Under the pieces are notes generated by a model that was not told the origin of the DNA, made no database searches, and saw only the letters and a list, made by a program, of their open reading frames with translations. A DNA stretch of 64,000 nucleotides. Source: Lutraria lutraria. Lineage: Eukaryota > Mollusca > Bivalvia > Venerida > Mactridae. The stretch covers positions 9,963,093-10,027,092 of the forward strand of contig OZ026843.1 of the NCBI GenBank assembly GCA_964023205.1. The letters are read 5' to 3'. The first letter of the stretch is position 1; each line of letters begins with the position of its first letter. A program made the translations under genes and the position numbers. This document shows positions 59,601 through 61,112 of this stretch, in pieces.

Positions 59601-61087
59601 GGGTTGACAATGATTAATAATATTAATGTTAAACCAATGTTTTCGTTAATTGACTGCATTAGAATGAAATAGTCTGCATTTAACCCTTTACTCTGTACTT
59701 TTCACATTCTCTTGTTTAAGAAAACTGATGACATACTTTATATCATCTGTCTTATTTAGAAATACAATCAAATCTGTAAACAAAGGCCACCCTTGGGAAG
59801 GACAAAATGTGACCTTTATTGATGGGTGGCCTTTATTCGGAGGTCATTATGCTCTAAATTATCAATGATGGTTTGTAAAATAATGGCCTTATTCACAGAA
59901 TGGCCTTAATTCAGAGGTGACCACCAGCACAGGTTTGACTGTATGCTGAAAATAGTAAATTGCTCCTCAGAGTCTCATTTTACTGATTTAGAAATTCAAA
60001 TTGTTTTACTTTAGATATTTTATGGACACTTTATTCTGATTAAGTTAACCTCTGATACGCTCTAGCTTCAATTCCTAATGAAACAAACAATTCAAAATAA
60101 TCTTGACTAAAAAGAAATTAATCTGAACCAATGTAGGAAATATGATGTATAATATTACAGGGTAAAGGGTTAAGTTTGCATGGCTAGCTTTCTGAACAGA
60201 CATTTGTTTATGAAAGAGACAGTAGCCATGTTTCATATGCCCAGCTTCCAGTAAACTGTATTTGTCTCATTTGTCACTTATTGTAGTATTCTTGTATCAA
60301 GAATCATCTTTGTTACATCATACATTTTCACTGGTCTACACAAACAACTTACTTTCTGAAATGTACTGAACAAATTTGGACTATTTCTCCAGGCTTTTAC
60401 CATGTTTGATAGTCACATAGACATCTGTAGCTGTTAAACTAGAGTCATAGTCTGAACTTAGTGCACTAATGAATAATTAATGATAAAAAGAATAGGTTTT
60501 GGGAGTGACAGTCCTAAACTGTTTAATTAATTTTATTCTAGCTTAGTTTGTTTGGTCTATTGGGACACTTACCCAGATCTTTTCCTGTAGTTGATTACTG
60601 GTACCTGTATACTAGTATACTTTTATTTTATTACTTTTCCTCATTATAAATGTTTTAGAGTTTATGAATTATTTTTTTAGGACTGTTCTAGTGATTATTT
60701 TATACTATATATGTACTACAATAGTCCGACTGTGATTTTACATATTCAAGGTTTAGTGCCAAACTGCTCCAGCCAAGTTCTAATAGTAGAATGGTTATAA
60801 TAGTCTGGCTCTGAATACCTGATATGTTATCCACTGAATTCTTAAACTCTTTAAGTTGACATTATTTTAATGTAAAGGACTAAGAGAAAGTAGACACTTT
60901 ATCATTCACATTATAAATATATGGGATGGTATTTTCATCATTCTTATTCAGATATTGTACATGGTCTTAGAATTGTATTTGTGTCTGCATATGCTGTAAT
61001 CTGTGTTTTGTTTATTAGGCTCAAACCAGGGCTACTGGCGTCTCCACACCTATGTCACAGGTCAGGGCACTGCTAGGCGACACACCC
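8536..61087 (+). CDS. ARHGEF11/12: Partial RGS-RhoGEF gene (ARHGEF11/12, RhoGEF2 family), 39 exons in window
   Basis: The spliced exons give about 1,422 residues without a stop. In order they encode the PDZ tail (residues 1-12), a coiled coil (52-115), an acidic GAP motif (316-324), an RGS-like domain (about 358-540), a C1 zinc finger (577-626), DH (about 880-1085), PH (about 1098-1235) and a C-terminal coiled coil (about 1296-1410). This order is known from Drosophila RhoGEF2 and nematode RHGF-1. Vertebrate ARHGEF11 and ARHGEF12 share it but lack C1. By family knowledge the protein links G-alpha 12/13 to RhoA activation at the plasma membrane and so controls actomyosin contraction. Every exon is bounded by AG and GT, and the phases chain without conflict. 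The start codon, most of PDZ and the stop lie outside the window. The family assignment is very secure. One-to-one orthology with ARHGEF11 or ARHGEF12 cannot be decided, because these arose by vertebrate duplication. Confidence 0.95.
8688..14167. other. Intron 1
   Basis: 5.5 kb with no supported exon. It is AT-rich. A degenerate repeat of about 45 bp around CTGTCACTAA/CTCAGTA and AAGACTTA-TTGTCTTA lies at 11430-11610. I see no clear transposon ends. GC-richer stretches near 13060-13150 show nothing recognisable. Confidence 0.7.
14168..14248 (+). CDS. ARHGEF11/12: Exon 2: coiled-coil linker, part 1
   Basis: 27 codons, phase 0 to 0, acceptor atttcag, donor gtaagt. The residues AEKEKDLRQQKLNTIR and onward are highly charged and helical. 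They correspond to the conserved segment after ITGPKP in ARHGEF12 (E/Q-rich, ILRNML-like). Confidence 0.88.
14249..14824. other. Intron 2
   Basis: 576 bp, donor gtaagt and acceptor atttcag. I see no repeat or gene in it. Confidence 0.75.
14825..14962 (+). CDS. ARHGEF11/12: Exon 3: coiled-coil linker, part 2
   Basis: 46 codons, phase 0 to 0. The residues include KLRKDVKNNPSDSKLQKEL and EKEKTLKILEAQL, a predicted coiled coil with heptad-spaced Leu. Family members have a helix here that supports oligomerisation. The donor is gtatat, and a 78-bp palindrome begins 15 nt after the exon. Confidence 0.9.
14977..15054. mobile_element. 78-bp palindromic MITE, copy A
   Basis: It is bounded by TCGAGGGCTCAGCGCAACAC and GTTGCGTTGAACCCTCGA. 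The two halves are inverted copies that meet near TTATTTCAATA, so the whole element can fold into one hairpin of about 35 bp. Two further copies of the same 78-bp length lie in intron 14. It starts 15 nt after exon 3. Confidence 0.88.
15523..15573 (+). CDS. ARHGEF11/12: Exon 4: short Ser/Glu cassette
   Basis: 17 codons (PPSINVDSEENPSRSSL), phase 0 to 0, acceptor tttttag, donor gtacgt. The phase allows skipping without a frame change. There is no recognisable domain. Confidence 0.75.
15574..17491. other. Intron 4
   Basis: 1.9 kb. It holds the second TTA MITE (15904-16115). 16380-17490 has poly-T and AT-rich sequence only. A loose palindrome (AGGGCTTTAGTCCTGTTC, GTACATAAAACACCCTGAACC) lies near 16455-16510. 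No exon is supported. Confidence 0.7.
15904..16115. mobile_element. MITE with TTA target duplication, copy 2
   Basis: GGCCATCC ... GGATGGCC ends are flanked by TTA on both sides (15901-15903 and 16116-16118). It shares the internal words GGTAGGTTGGTAGG and GGTTACCGCAAACAA with copy 1. 212 bp and non-coding. Confidence 0.82.
17492..17683 (+). CDS. ARHGEF11/12: Exon 5: disordered Ser/Arg linker
   Basis: 64 codons, phase 0 to 0. It is basic and Ser-rich, includes the segment SRSKSDVSTRKNALSEYSF, and has several R-x-x-S/T sites that basophilic kinases could use. The acceptor is ctgtag and the donor is gtagta. No fold is expected. Confidence 0.87.
17684..18810. other. Intron 5
   Basis: 1.1 kb, AT-rich. 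A 67-codon open frame at 17768-17971 is hydrophobic and lacks any family match. I take it as chance. Nothing else seen. Confidence 0.65.
18811..18909 (+). CDS. ARHGEF11/12: Exon 6: basic linker cassette
   Basis: 33 codons, phase 0 to 0, acceptor atacag, donor gtaaga. It is very basic (SGKKVKKSSSFKGFRKAY and onward) and could be a membrane- or phospholipid-contacting patch or a phosphorylation site. Its frame-neutral length suggests an optional cassette. Confidence 0.75.
18910..20280. other. Intron 6
   Basis: 1.4 kb with a (TA)n tract at 19285-19300. No other structure is recognised. The 60-codon frame at 19511-19693 is Tyr/Phe-rich and probably chance. Confidence 0.65.
20281..20334 (+). CDS. 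ARHGEF11/12: Exon 7: basic microexon cassette
   Basis: 18 codons (RTESFRRKFSKPKMTIRK), phase 0 to 0, acceptor atttag, donor gtaaag. It continues the basic character of exon 6. It is supported by its splice sites and by the matching motif FRK/FRRKFS in both exons. It may be alternatively spliced. Confidence 0.68.
20985..23170. repeat. 44-bp minisatellite, about 49 copies, with 264-bp higher-order period
   Basis: The unit contains GTTGTACAGTCTGTTAG, TCATAGAGTCAGTCTG and TCAGGTAGGTA, spaced 44 bp apart. Variant units recur six units apart: TAGACATTTG at 22061 and 22325, and TTGGTAGTTG at 22501 and 22765, both 264 bp. It lies in intron 7. The array edges are diverged (GGGGTCA forms on the left, TCAGATAGA on the right). 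Confidence 0.96.
23171..24571. other. Intron 7, right part
   Basis: About 1.4 kb of AT-rich sequence after the array. 23180-23240 still has diverged array-like words (GGTCAGTCTGTCTGG). No exon or transposon end seen. Confidence 0.65.
24572..24703 (+). CDS. ARHGEF11/12: Exon 8: Ser/Pro-rich linker
   Basis: 44 codons, phase 0 to 0. It contains SDSPCTSPSNSPTPLHS and ends DPITGDSGIE. There are several S/T-P sites for proline-directed kinases. The acceptor is attgcag. The donor gttaga is weaker than average. Confidence 0.87.
24811..24905 (+). mobile_element. tRNA-like SINE head, second family
   Basis: TGGTCTAGTGG at 24824-24834 fits the Pol III A box, and GGTTACGAA at 24874-24882 is a damaged B box. 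The surrounding sequence is not a functional tRNA. The element may extend to about 25130 through the non-tRNA body. It is inserted in intron 8. Confidence 0.55.
25207..25296 (+). CDS. ARHGEF11/12: Exon 9: acidic GAP motif before the RGS-like domain
   Basis: 30 codons, phase 0 to 0. It contains SIIGQDDDDFASEDES, which matches the IIGxEDEDF element just N-terminal to the RGS box in p115-RhoGEF and its relatives. In that family these acidic residues contact the G-alpha switch regions and are needed for GAP activity. The motif is intact here (residues 316-324 of the partial protein). The donor is gtaagt. Confidence 0.92.
25297..27707. other. Intron 9
   Basis: 2.4 kb. It holds the repeat at 26820-27037. 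Two related stretches, near 26030-26070 and 26160-26220 (TTGATTAATTG ... GCTTCACAATA), look like a local duplication. There is no supported exon. Confidence 0.65.
26820..27037 (+). repeat. Dispersed element with four AGGTCA half-sites
   Basis: It begins GATAGGGGGCATATATATTT and ends near AAAATGCATCTTGTT. AGGTCA lies at 26970-26975, 26978-26983, 26985-26990 and 26991-26996, giving spacers of 2, 1 and 0 bp. The same half-site cluster is at 5315-5333, and a degenerate version is inside the element near 36624. No coding potential. Confidence 0.6.
27708..27770 (+). CDS. ARHGEF11/12: Exon 10: spacer cassette between GAP motif and RGS box
   Basis: 21 codons (YDYDRRSKPVSPFLSKLQNYE), phase 0 to 0. 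The acceptor atttcag is good. The donor gttgtt is weak, so the exon may be used only in some transcripts. It would lengthen the tether between the acidic motif and the RGS box. Confidence 0.65.
27771..30580. other. Intron 10
   Basis: 2.8 kb, AT-rich. It contains the Helitron-like element at 28790-29100. No exon is supported elsewhere. Confidence 0.65.
28790..29100 (+). mobile_element. Short Helitron-like element, copy 2
   Basis: It starts TATACCCCCACAAACGAAG with the matching arm GAGGGGGTATATTGGAG, then CGGTCGGTCC microsatellite remnants. It ends GCGGCGTGGGTATTAGT, a TCAC/GTGA stem and CTAG at 29097-29100. It has the same ends as 5989-7362 but lacks the 168-bp core. It closely matches 36308-36570. 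Confidence 0.68.
30581..30793 (+). CDS. ARHGEF11/12: Exon 11: RGS-like domain, first helices
   Basis: 71 codons, phase 0 to 0. It reads FSDLKVLETKPAHMAIFLHY then NQRDPAPLLFYHLSQLY, a clear match to the start of the RhoGEF RGS-like (RGSL) domain (family pattern: L..KS/TRPAHL.VFL, then DP..LL.YL). This domain binds activated G-alpha 12/13. The donor is gtaagt. Confidence 0.95.
30794..31113. other. Intron 11
   Basis: 320 bp, donor gtaagt and acceptor tttcag. Nothing else seen. Confidence 0.75.
31114..31285 (+). CDS. ARHGEF11/12: Exon 12: RGS-like domain, middle
   Basis: It enters at phase 0 and exits at phase 1 (donor gtatga). It encodes PLKVTSLQPYIIHEIETTL and a helix ending QKLLDDLRVKKEKG, which corresponds to the V..HLEDFR.KR.MG helices of the family. 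A foldback transposon starts 23 nt after the exon. Confidence 0.93.
31308..31897. mobile_element. Foldback-type element with long compound inverted repeats
   Basis: The left arm (31308-31440) contains repeated GGACAAAAGCTCCCCC units. The right arm (31750-31897) is its inverted copy, with GGGGGAGCTTTTGTCCG. Order and spacers (TTTTGATAGGGGCGG, GTTTTACTACCCCGG, TTTTTGCACC) match across about 130 bp. The 300-bp centre has an internal duplication (GTAACAAAC...AATTAATTA near 31580 and 31645). GTA flanks both ends, a possible 3-bp duplication. No transposase. Frames open on both strands here are by-products. Confidence 0.85.
32039..32269 (+). mobile_element. tRNA-derived SINE, full-length-like copy
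   Basis: The head has GTGGTCGAGTGG (A box) and GGGTTCGAGCCC (B box), both intact. The body includes GGCAGTTGCTTATGGAGGA, GTCTAGTACTGGTTTTTCCC and CTGACTGTTGATAAGGGGCG. Related copies lie at 38738-38900, 44238-44474, 48193-48550, 50311-50370 and 62345-62535. The tRNA part has an unusual spacer and is not a usable tRNA gene. Confidence 0.88.
32419..32521 (+). CDS. ARHGEF11/12: Exon 13: RGS-like domain, C-terminal helices
   Basis: Phase 1 to 2, acceptor atttcag, donor gtaagt. It encodes GLIEGSCELQDHMDKNAEL and a helical segment ending ENCSA, the segment after K.MGLT in LARG and p115. The donor and acceptor phases fit both neighbours exactly. Confidence 0.9.
32522..32847. other. Intron 13
   Basis: 326 bp, AT-rich, donor gtaagt and acceptor tttcag. 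Nothing else seen. Confidence 0.75.
32848..33022 (+). CDS. ARHGEF11/12: Exon 14: end of RGS-like domain and basic tail
   Basis: Phase 2 to 0. It encodes EEDDKMAAQSWAIATFLRQVG, equivalent to the last helix of the family RGSL domain (EEDKSS...MYMK.LGV). A Lys/Ser-rich linker follows (SKDKQSKFKFSGKSRPK). The donor is gtaaaa. A 78-bp palindrome starts 38 nt downstream. Confidence 0.92.
33060..33137. mobile_element. 78-bp palindromic MITE, copy B
   Basis: The same element as 14977-15054, in the same orientation (TCGAGGGCTAAACGCAACAC ... GTTGCGTTGAGCCCTCG). It starts 38 nt after exon 14. Confidence 0.88.
33138..34256. other. Intron 14, middle
   Basis: 1.1 kb of AT-rich sequence between two copies of the 78-bp palindrome. 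It has a small internal repeat (CCTAGATGAATACCC...ACTCTATCTGTAAT, near 33945-34005). No exon seen. Confidence 0.65.
34257..34334. mobile_element. 78-bp palindromic MITE, copy C
   Basis: The same element in inverted orientation (TCGAGGTTTCAACGCAACAG ... GTGCTGAGCCCTCGA). It lies in the same intron as copy B. TA flanks both sides. Confidence 0.88.
34544..34652 (+). CDS. ARHGEF11/12: Exon 15: C1 domain, N-terminal half
   Basis: Phase 0 to 1. It encodes GHQFVLIHLYKQEFCIHC and LWGVGFQGYQCQ. The first His and three of the six Cys of the C1 zinc finger are here (H577, C590, C593, C607). The spacing H-x12-C-x2-C-x13-C is canonical. The LWG..QG signature is present. The position usually held by Pro in diacylglycerol-binding C1 domains is Gln (KQEFC). 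Confidence 0.95.
34653..35003. other. Intron 15, inside the C1 domain
   Basis: 351 bp, donor gtaaga and acceptor ctacag. It interrupts the C1 domain between its third and fourth Cys. Nothing else seen. Confidence 0.75.
35004..35111 (+). CDS. ARHGEF11/12: Exon 16: C1 domain, C-terminal half
   Basis: Phase 1 to 1. It encodes CDQFVHRTCIDLLEEAC, which completes C-x2-C-x4-H-x2-C-x7-C exactly. A basic tail follows (KKKRQRVNVFRPKQPSQ) and could aid membrane contact. The acceptor is ctacag. The donor is gtaact. Confidence 0.95.
35145..35321. mobile_element. Small inverted-repeat element (CAGTACA ends)
   Basis: CAGTACAACCTCTCCA at 35145-35160 pairs with TGGAGAGGGTGTACTG at 35306-35321. A second internal pair (GCAACACCC, GGTGGGTGCTCTAGAGAGG / CTCAAGAGAGGACC) suggests a decayed MITE. 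It begins 34 nt after exon 16. Confidence 0.6.
35727..35768 (+). CDS. ARHGEF11/12: Exon 17: 42-nt microexon
   Basis: Phase 1 to 1, acceptor acgtag, donor gtaaaa. It encodes GGTVRSALSELIPSG. The phase matches exons 16 and 18. Frame-neutral, so it may be optional. Confidence 0.68.
35769..36307. other. Intron 17, left part
   Basis: About 540 bp after microexon 17. Nothing recognised. Confidence 0.6.
36308..36570 (+). mobile_element. Short Helitron-like element, copy 3
   Basis: TACCCCCGCAAACGAAGTTT ... GGGGGTATTAGTCACC ... CTAG at 36567-36570. It is nearly collinear with 28790-29100, with small deletions. Confidence 0.68.
36624..36880 (+). repeat. Related dispersed element (CCCCC/GGGGG hairpin start)
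   Basis: TATGCCCCCTTTTGAAG with the arm AAAAGGGGGTATATTGC opens the element. It contains degenerate AGGTCA words (36810-36830) and ends near GTGTTCACTTCTTGTT. It looks like the family of 26820-27037, with its 5' end preserved. Confidence 0.5.
37020..37545. repeat. 66-bp tandem repeat
   Basis: CTGTCCATGAACTCTCC begins at 37332, 37398 and 37464, exactly 66 bp apart. Diverged units extend left to about 37020. Units carry GTTCATGAACTGTACAT and TCGTGGACTATCATG. The period is a multiple of three, so both strands stay open by chance. Confidence 0.92.
37546..38482. other. Intron 17, right part
   Basis: It is AT-rich. 38170-38340 holds a dispersed repeat (AGCTATTGTGATCGCTACG, AACATGAAACTTCATA) that recurs diverged at 49297-49470. 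No exon seen. Confidence 0.6.
38170..38340 (+). repeat. Unclassified dispersed repeat, copy 1
   Basis: It shares ordered words with 49297-49470: AGCTATTGTGATC, GCTACG/GCATTG, GTGCTAAAACTTTAA/GTGCAAAAACTTTAA, ATGAAACTTCATA, GAACAGATGAGC/GAAGAGATGAGT. The class is unknown. Confidence 0.6.
38483..38593 (+). CDS. ARHGEF11/12: Exon 18: linker between C1 and DH
   Basis: Phase 1 to 1. It encodes an acidic, Ser/Pro-containing linker (TPMINDSEREQMGSPTSQN and onward). The acceptor is tttcag. The donor gtcagt is the only site that keeps frame with exon 19; without it the frame runs on to a stop at 38636. It is also possible that exon 18 is an alternative terminal exon. Confidence 0.72.
38738..38900 (+). 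mobile_element. 5'-truncated SINE with (AAAC)n tail
   Basis: It has the body of the 32039 SINE (GAGAAAGTAGGCAGTTGCTT, CTAGTACTGGTTCTTCCC, GACTGTTGAAAAGGGGCG) without the tRNA head. It ends in CAAACAAACAAACAAACAAA. The tail suggests insertion by LINE machinery. Confidence 0.8.
39064..39148 (+). CDS. ARHGEF11/12: Exon 19: linker
   Basis: Phase 1 to 2. It encodes SAFRDAGHSVGSLRNRFENM and ends SPG before a split Arg/Ser codon. The acceptor is atacag. The donor is gtgagg. From here onward several exons share the same 2-2 phase. Confidence 0.8.
39149..39842. other. Intron 19
   Basis: 694 bp with no repeat or exon recognised. Confidence 0.65.
39843..39893 (+). CDS. ARHGEF11/12: Exon 20: 51-nt cassette, phase 2-2
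   Basis: The upstream AG plus its first A gives Arg. It encodes RSNRFGSQRKSHAEFSP and ends in AG before gtaagg. It is rich in basic residues and Ser. Its length is a multiple of three with equal entry and exit phase. Confidence 0.72.
39894..41034. other. Intron 20
   Basis: 1.1 kb, AT-rich. A short direct repeat (CTATCATAAAAAT) lies near 40695-40740. Nothing else seen. Confidence 0.65.
41035..41064 (+). CDS. ARHGEF11/12: Exon 21: 30-nt microexon, phase 2-2
   Basis: It encodes RHQRKNAIVT plus a split Arg. The acceptor is ttctag. The donor is gtaggt. It is the same construction as exons 20, 22 and 23, with a basic start. It was identified from splice sites and phase rather than homology. Confidence 0.6.
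41065..41829. other. Intron 21
   Basis: 765 bp, AT-rich. Local duplications TTTTATTTATTG and TTTATTTAATACAT lie near 41380-41465. No exon seen. Confidence 0.65.
41830..41901 (+). CDS. ARHGEF11/12: Exon 22: 72-nt cassette, phase 2-2
   Basis: It encodes RHNRRPSGQSSGMSLTLPP and ends GFEIP before a split Arg. RRPSG is a textbook PKA-type consensus. The main donor is gtaaat. A second GT (gtatgt after AGCG) lies inside the exon. The acceptor is ttaag. Confidence 0.72.
41902..45503. other. Intron 22
   Basis: 3.6 kb. It holds a GC-richer repeat-like block at 42062-42250 (GAGCAGCCACAGAGAGAGG, two copies of GGCCTGTA), a G run at 42561-42568, and a SINE at 44238-44474. A candidate exon at 44904-44970 was considered and rejected. 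Confidence 0.6.
44238..44474 (+). mobile_element. tRNA-derived SINE copy
   Basis: A box TGGTCGAGTGG at 44250-44260 and B box GGTTCAAGCC at 44313-44322. The body matches the 32039 copy through CTGACTGTTGAAAAGGAGCG. It ends near ACTCAAACATAC. Confidence 0.87.
45504..45524 (+). CDS. ARHGEF11/12: Exon 23: 21-nt microexon, phase 2-2
   Basis: It encodes RKMSFKR plus a split Arg. The acceptor follows a pyrimidine-containing tract (ctgcttattaag). The donor is gttagt. It is very short, so confidence rests on phase, the shared AG-initial pattern and the basic Ser motif that resembles the neighbouring cassettes. Confidence 0.5.
46029..46228. other. Assembly gap, 200 N
   Basis: Exactly 200 unknown bases, a round number that suggests a placeholder and not a measured size. 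It lies in intron 23 between cassette exons 23 and 24, so a further small exon could be hidden here. Confidence 0.99.
46229..46834. other. Intron 23, right of the gap
   Basis: About 600 bp with no repeat or exon recognised. A duplicated ACCTCAATTT lies at 46720-46738. Confidence 0.6.
46835..46886 (+). CDS. ARHGEF11/12: Exon 24: linker, phase 2-0
   Basis: It encodes RKNSDIGRSESMKGRGDI, which again begins with basic residues followed by Ser (RKNS, GRSES). The acceptor is ttgcag. The donor is gtaagt. It lies about 600 bp right of the assembly gap. Confidence 0.82.
47012..47219. mobile_element. MITE with ACAGTCAAACCTGTG ends, copy 1
   Basis: CACAGTCAAACCTGTG on the left pairs with CACAAGTTTGACTGTAT on the right. 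Related elements lie at 52161-52341 and 59763-59943. The interior differs more from the other two, so it may be a subfamily. Confidence 0.68.
47458..47555 (+). CDS. ARHGEF11/12: Exon 25: linker before DH
   Basis: Phase 0 to 2. It encodes RDRPAKRSNSDLAMDENTL and ends SSNSSL before a split Arg. KRSNSDL resembles a 14-3-3-type basic-Ser motif. The acceptor is ttacag. The donor is gtaaga. Confidence 0.85.
47556..47967. other. Intron 25
   Basis: 412 bp, donor gtaaga and acceptor tttag. Nothing seen. Confidence 0.7.
47968..48134 (+). CDS. ARHGEF11/12: Exon 26: start of the DH domain
   Basis: Phase 2 to 1. It encodes a pre-DH acidic stretch (YDSDFDVESELPSLKQVL), then LKPKEKKRQDVIN. This matches LARG (LKPCEIKRQEVINEL), where the DH domain begins. 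By family knowledge, residues just before DH help activate RhoA. The donor is gtaaat. Confidence 0.95.
48193..48550 (+). mobile_element. SINE copy interrupted by another insertion
   Basis: Head and body match the 32039 family. Between GATGGTTAGGTG (48365-48376) and its near copy GATGGTAAGGTG (48478-48489) lies about 100 bp of foreign sequence related to 51408-51603. It starts 59 nt after exon 26. Confidence 0.82.
48377..48477 (+). mobile_element. Insertion inside the SINE, related to 51408-51603
   Basis: It shares GGAAAACTGCATGATTTTAA and a following TCTGTTATAGAAGG-type end with 51520-51590. Flanking near-duplicates of 12 bp suggest a target-site duplication. It is shorter than the copy at 51408. 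Confidence 0.6.
48615..48761 (+). CDS. ARHGEF11/12: Exon 27: DH domain, conserved region 1
   Basis: Phase 1 to 1. It encodes ELFYTEKCHVRNLKIMDKLF, which is CR1 of the Dbl-homology domain (family ELFYTERAHVRTLKVLD). The Glu of E-L-F-Y-T-E corresponds to the conserved switch I contact. It ends in LFPNLETMIALHG. The donor is gtaagt. Confidence 0.97.
49004..49083 (+). CDS. ARHGEF11/12: Exon 28: DH domain
   Basis: Phase 1 to 0. It encodes GSLNSSMKNRRREKSVI and SVGDILLER, which matches the family segment MKAVRKRNETSVIDQIGEDLL. The acceptor is tttttag. The donor is gtaagt. Confidence 0.95.
49084..49595. other. Intron 28 with dispersed repeat, copy 2
   Basis: It contains 49297-49470, a diverged copy of the repeat at 38170-38340. 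The frame running through from exon 28 to 49272 is intronic read-through. Confidence 0.6.
49596..49721 (+). CDS. ARHGEF11/12: Exon 29: DH domain
   Basis: Phase 0 to 0. It encodes FDGEAGENFRNGCAIFCRNQ and a Lys-rich helix. This equals the family segment FSGPGEEKLKHAAATFCSNQPFAL. The acceptor is ttcag. The donor is gtaagt. Confidence 0.95.
49722..50034. other. Intron 29
   Basis: 313 bp, nothing recognised. Confidence 0.7.
50035..50152 (+). CDS. ARHGEF11/12: Exon 30: DH domain, conserved region 3
   Basis: Phase 0 to 1. It encodes DAEYNPLCQRLALKDIIPKQ and MRLTKYPLLIENLLKYT, the most conserved helix of DH domains (family ESNPLCRRLQLKDIIPTQMQRLTKYPLLL). The catalytic surface for RhoA looks intact. 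The donor is gtaagt. Confidence 0.98.
50311..50370 (+). mobile_element. SINE body fragment
   Basis: AAGAAATTAGGCAGTTGCTT and GTCTAGTCCTGGTTCTTCC match the SINE body. Both ends are missing. It lies in intron 30. Confidence 0.7.
50432..50604 (+). CDS. ARHGEF11/12: Exon 31: end of DH and DH-PH junction
   Basis: Phase 1 to 0. It encodes LKCSKHILEYVNQAVKDCEN and QRLIDLQRRID, which matches the last DH helix (CRQILNYVNQAVKEAENKQRLEDYQRRLD). It ends with TPDMDELR. The acceptor is tttcag. The donor is gtaata. Confidence 0.97.
50605..50909. other. Intron 31
   Basis: 305 bp, AT-rich, with a strong pyrimidine tract before exon 32. Nothing else seen. Confidence 0.7.
50910..51241 (+). CDS. ARHGEF11/12: Exon 32: PH domain
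   Basis: This is the largest exon, phase 0 to 2. It encodes LVHDGTLTW, ENAMVLLQKQDDRLVLKLQ, DATDKKAFFVVNTS and SGPQIYKLVAGT. Each strand aligns to the LARG/PDZ-RhoGEF PH domain (MIHEGPLVW, LLLQKQDDRL, TDNKALFVI, GAQIYELVA). In the family this PH contacts RhoA, supports exchange and also binds active RhoA as feedback. The donor is gtatgt. Confidence 0.97.
51408..51603. mobile_element. hAT-like MITE with TTAAC duplication
   Basis: The ends are CAGTGTTTTTC and GAAAAATCACTG, a short inverted repeat of hAT type. TTAAC directly flanks both ends, a 5-bp duplication. About 196 bp, with internal inverted words GGGAGAGGCCTTA and AAGAGGCCTATAATAGGCC. The TSD is shorter than the 8 bp usual for hAT, so the class is tentative. 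Confidence 0.65.
51827..51940 (+). CDS. ARHGEF11/12: Exon 33: PH C-terminal helix
   Basis: Phase 2 to 2. The first codons complete T-W-TKHITQASDFMKK, the PH C-terminal helix with its near-invariant Trp (family VWQDLI). A linker of KKKPVVQEEPTVNNALAPG follows. The acceptor is tatag. The donor is gtacgt. Confidence 0.92.
52161..52341. mobile_element. MITE with ACAGTCAAACCTGTG ends, copy 2
   Basis: ACAGTCAAACCTGTGAATG ... GACACAGGTTTGACTGTAT. Internal words GTGGCCTTTTATTGG and GGTGGCCTTTATTCGGAGGT are shared with 59763-59943. Confidence 0.8.
52342..53002. other. Intron 33, right part
   Basis: 660 bp with no repeat or exon recognised. Confidence 0.65.
53003..53115 (+). CDS. ARHGEF11/12: Exon 34: post-PH linker
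   Basis: Phase 2 to 1. It encodes an acidic linker (SENGELQNLESDPLVRPEDV and onward) ending QEITPL. The acceptor is ttacag. The donor is gtaagt. Family members have a variable acidic tail here. Confidence 0.87.
53116..53612. other. Intron 34
   Basis: 497 bp, AT-rich, nothing seen. Confidence 0.65.
53613..53633 (+). CDS. ARHGEF11/12: Exon 35: 21-nt microexon, phase 1-1
   Basis: It encodes DEESNCP with split codons at both ends. The acceptor is caatag. The donor is gtgaga. It is frame-neutral. Support comes only from splice signals and phase, so it may be optional or spurious. Confidence 0.5.
54129..54560. repeat. 31-bp tandem repeat with two alternating unit types
   Basis: The main unit holds CACATATGAGTCAATATAGTG then TAGTTAGCTG at 31-bp spacing. 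A variant unit (GAGTTCATACAGGGTAGTAGG) recurs every few units. About 14 copies, with the right end diverged (GGGTCAATGTAG). It lies in intron 35. Confidence 0.93.
54561..56040. other. Intron 35, between the two arrays
   Basis: 1.5 kb with no exon or clear element. The stretch 55365-55760 is slightly GC-richer and has no open frame of note. Confidence 0.6.
56041..56870. repeat. 33-bp tandem repeat, about 25 copies
   Basis: The unit holds CATATGACCATAATGAATG then TTGGCACATAGGGT. Most units contain the perfect palindrome GGTCATATGACC. Units alternate between GAATGTTGG...GGGTCA and GAATCTTGG...GGCTCA in the centre, a 66-bp dimer. The period is divisible by three, so the minus strand has a 170-codon repetitive frame, judged non-coding. 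Confidence 0.95.
56871..57347. other. Intron 35, right end
   Basis: About 480 bp before exon 36. Nothing recognised. Confidence 0.6.
57348..57457 (+). CDS. ARHGEF11/12: Exon 36: C-terminal coiled coil
   Basis: Phase 1 to 0. It encodes EKLRQNDETLAAVLEERQ, LLAELLNVKPVDVAIKVD. This corresponds to the C-terminal helix of ARHGEF11/12 that mediates oligomerisation and autoinhibition. The acceptor is ttacag. The donor is gtgagt. Confidence 0.9.
57519..57669. mobile_element. MITE with TA duplication (CTGTGGAATC ends)
   Basis: CTGTGGAATCATTAATTTTC on the left pairs with GAAAATTAATGATTCCACAG on the right, about 25 bp. TA flanks both ends (57517-57518 and 57670-57671). Internal inverted words TTTCGTGGG and CCCACGAAAT make a second stem. 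This is a mariner-type signature. The same kind of element is, from memory, common in molluscs. Confidence 0.85.
58090..58213 (+). CDS. ARHGEF11/12: Exon 37: C-terminal tail
   Basis: Phase 0 to 1. It encodes GGDGMPQELIAACQHQTSEI and ends in PPGTAANND. The acceptor is tttcag. The donor is gtatgt. It is part of the C-terminal helical region; detailed homology is uncertain. Confidence 0.87.
58214..59051. other. Intron 37
   Basis: 838 bp, AT-rich. A 145-codon minus-strand frame (58221-58658) shows no domain and sits across an exon boundary of the gene. I take it as chance. Confidence 0.6.
59052..59155 (+). CDS. ARHGEF11/12: Exon 38: C-terminal tail, helical
   Basis: Phase 1 to 0. It encodes PGEVVETVDDLSLPIPMERL and RDMANRMNQILTNLL. 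The amphipathic helix resembles the C-terminal helices of ARHGEF11/12. The acceptor is ttacag. The donor is gtaagt. Confidence 0.88.
59156..61018. other. Intron 38
   Basis: 1.9 kb. It contains the MITE at 59763-59943. Otherwise AT-rich with no supported exon. Confidence 0.65.
59763..59943. mobile_element. MITE with ACAGTCAAACCTGTG ends, copy 3
   Basis: TACAATCAAATCTGTAAAC ... GCACAGGTTTGACTGTAT. It shares internal words with 52161-52341. The left end is mutated. Confidence 0.78.
61019..61060 (+). CDS. ARHGEF11/12: Exon 39: C-terminal tail with two possible donors
   Basis: It enters at phase 0 after attag. It encodes AQTRATGVSTPMSQ. Two donors keep phase 0: gtcagg after CAG at 61060, and gtcagt after CCC at 61087. 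The latter would add VRALLGDTP. Without splicing the frame runs on to a stop near 61190. The gene's true end is not seen. Confidence 0.65.
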
Positions 61088-61112
61088 GTCAGTTGCACTT
61101 ATGTCAGAATAA

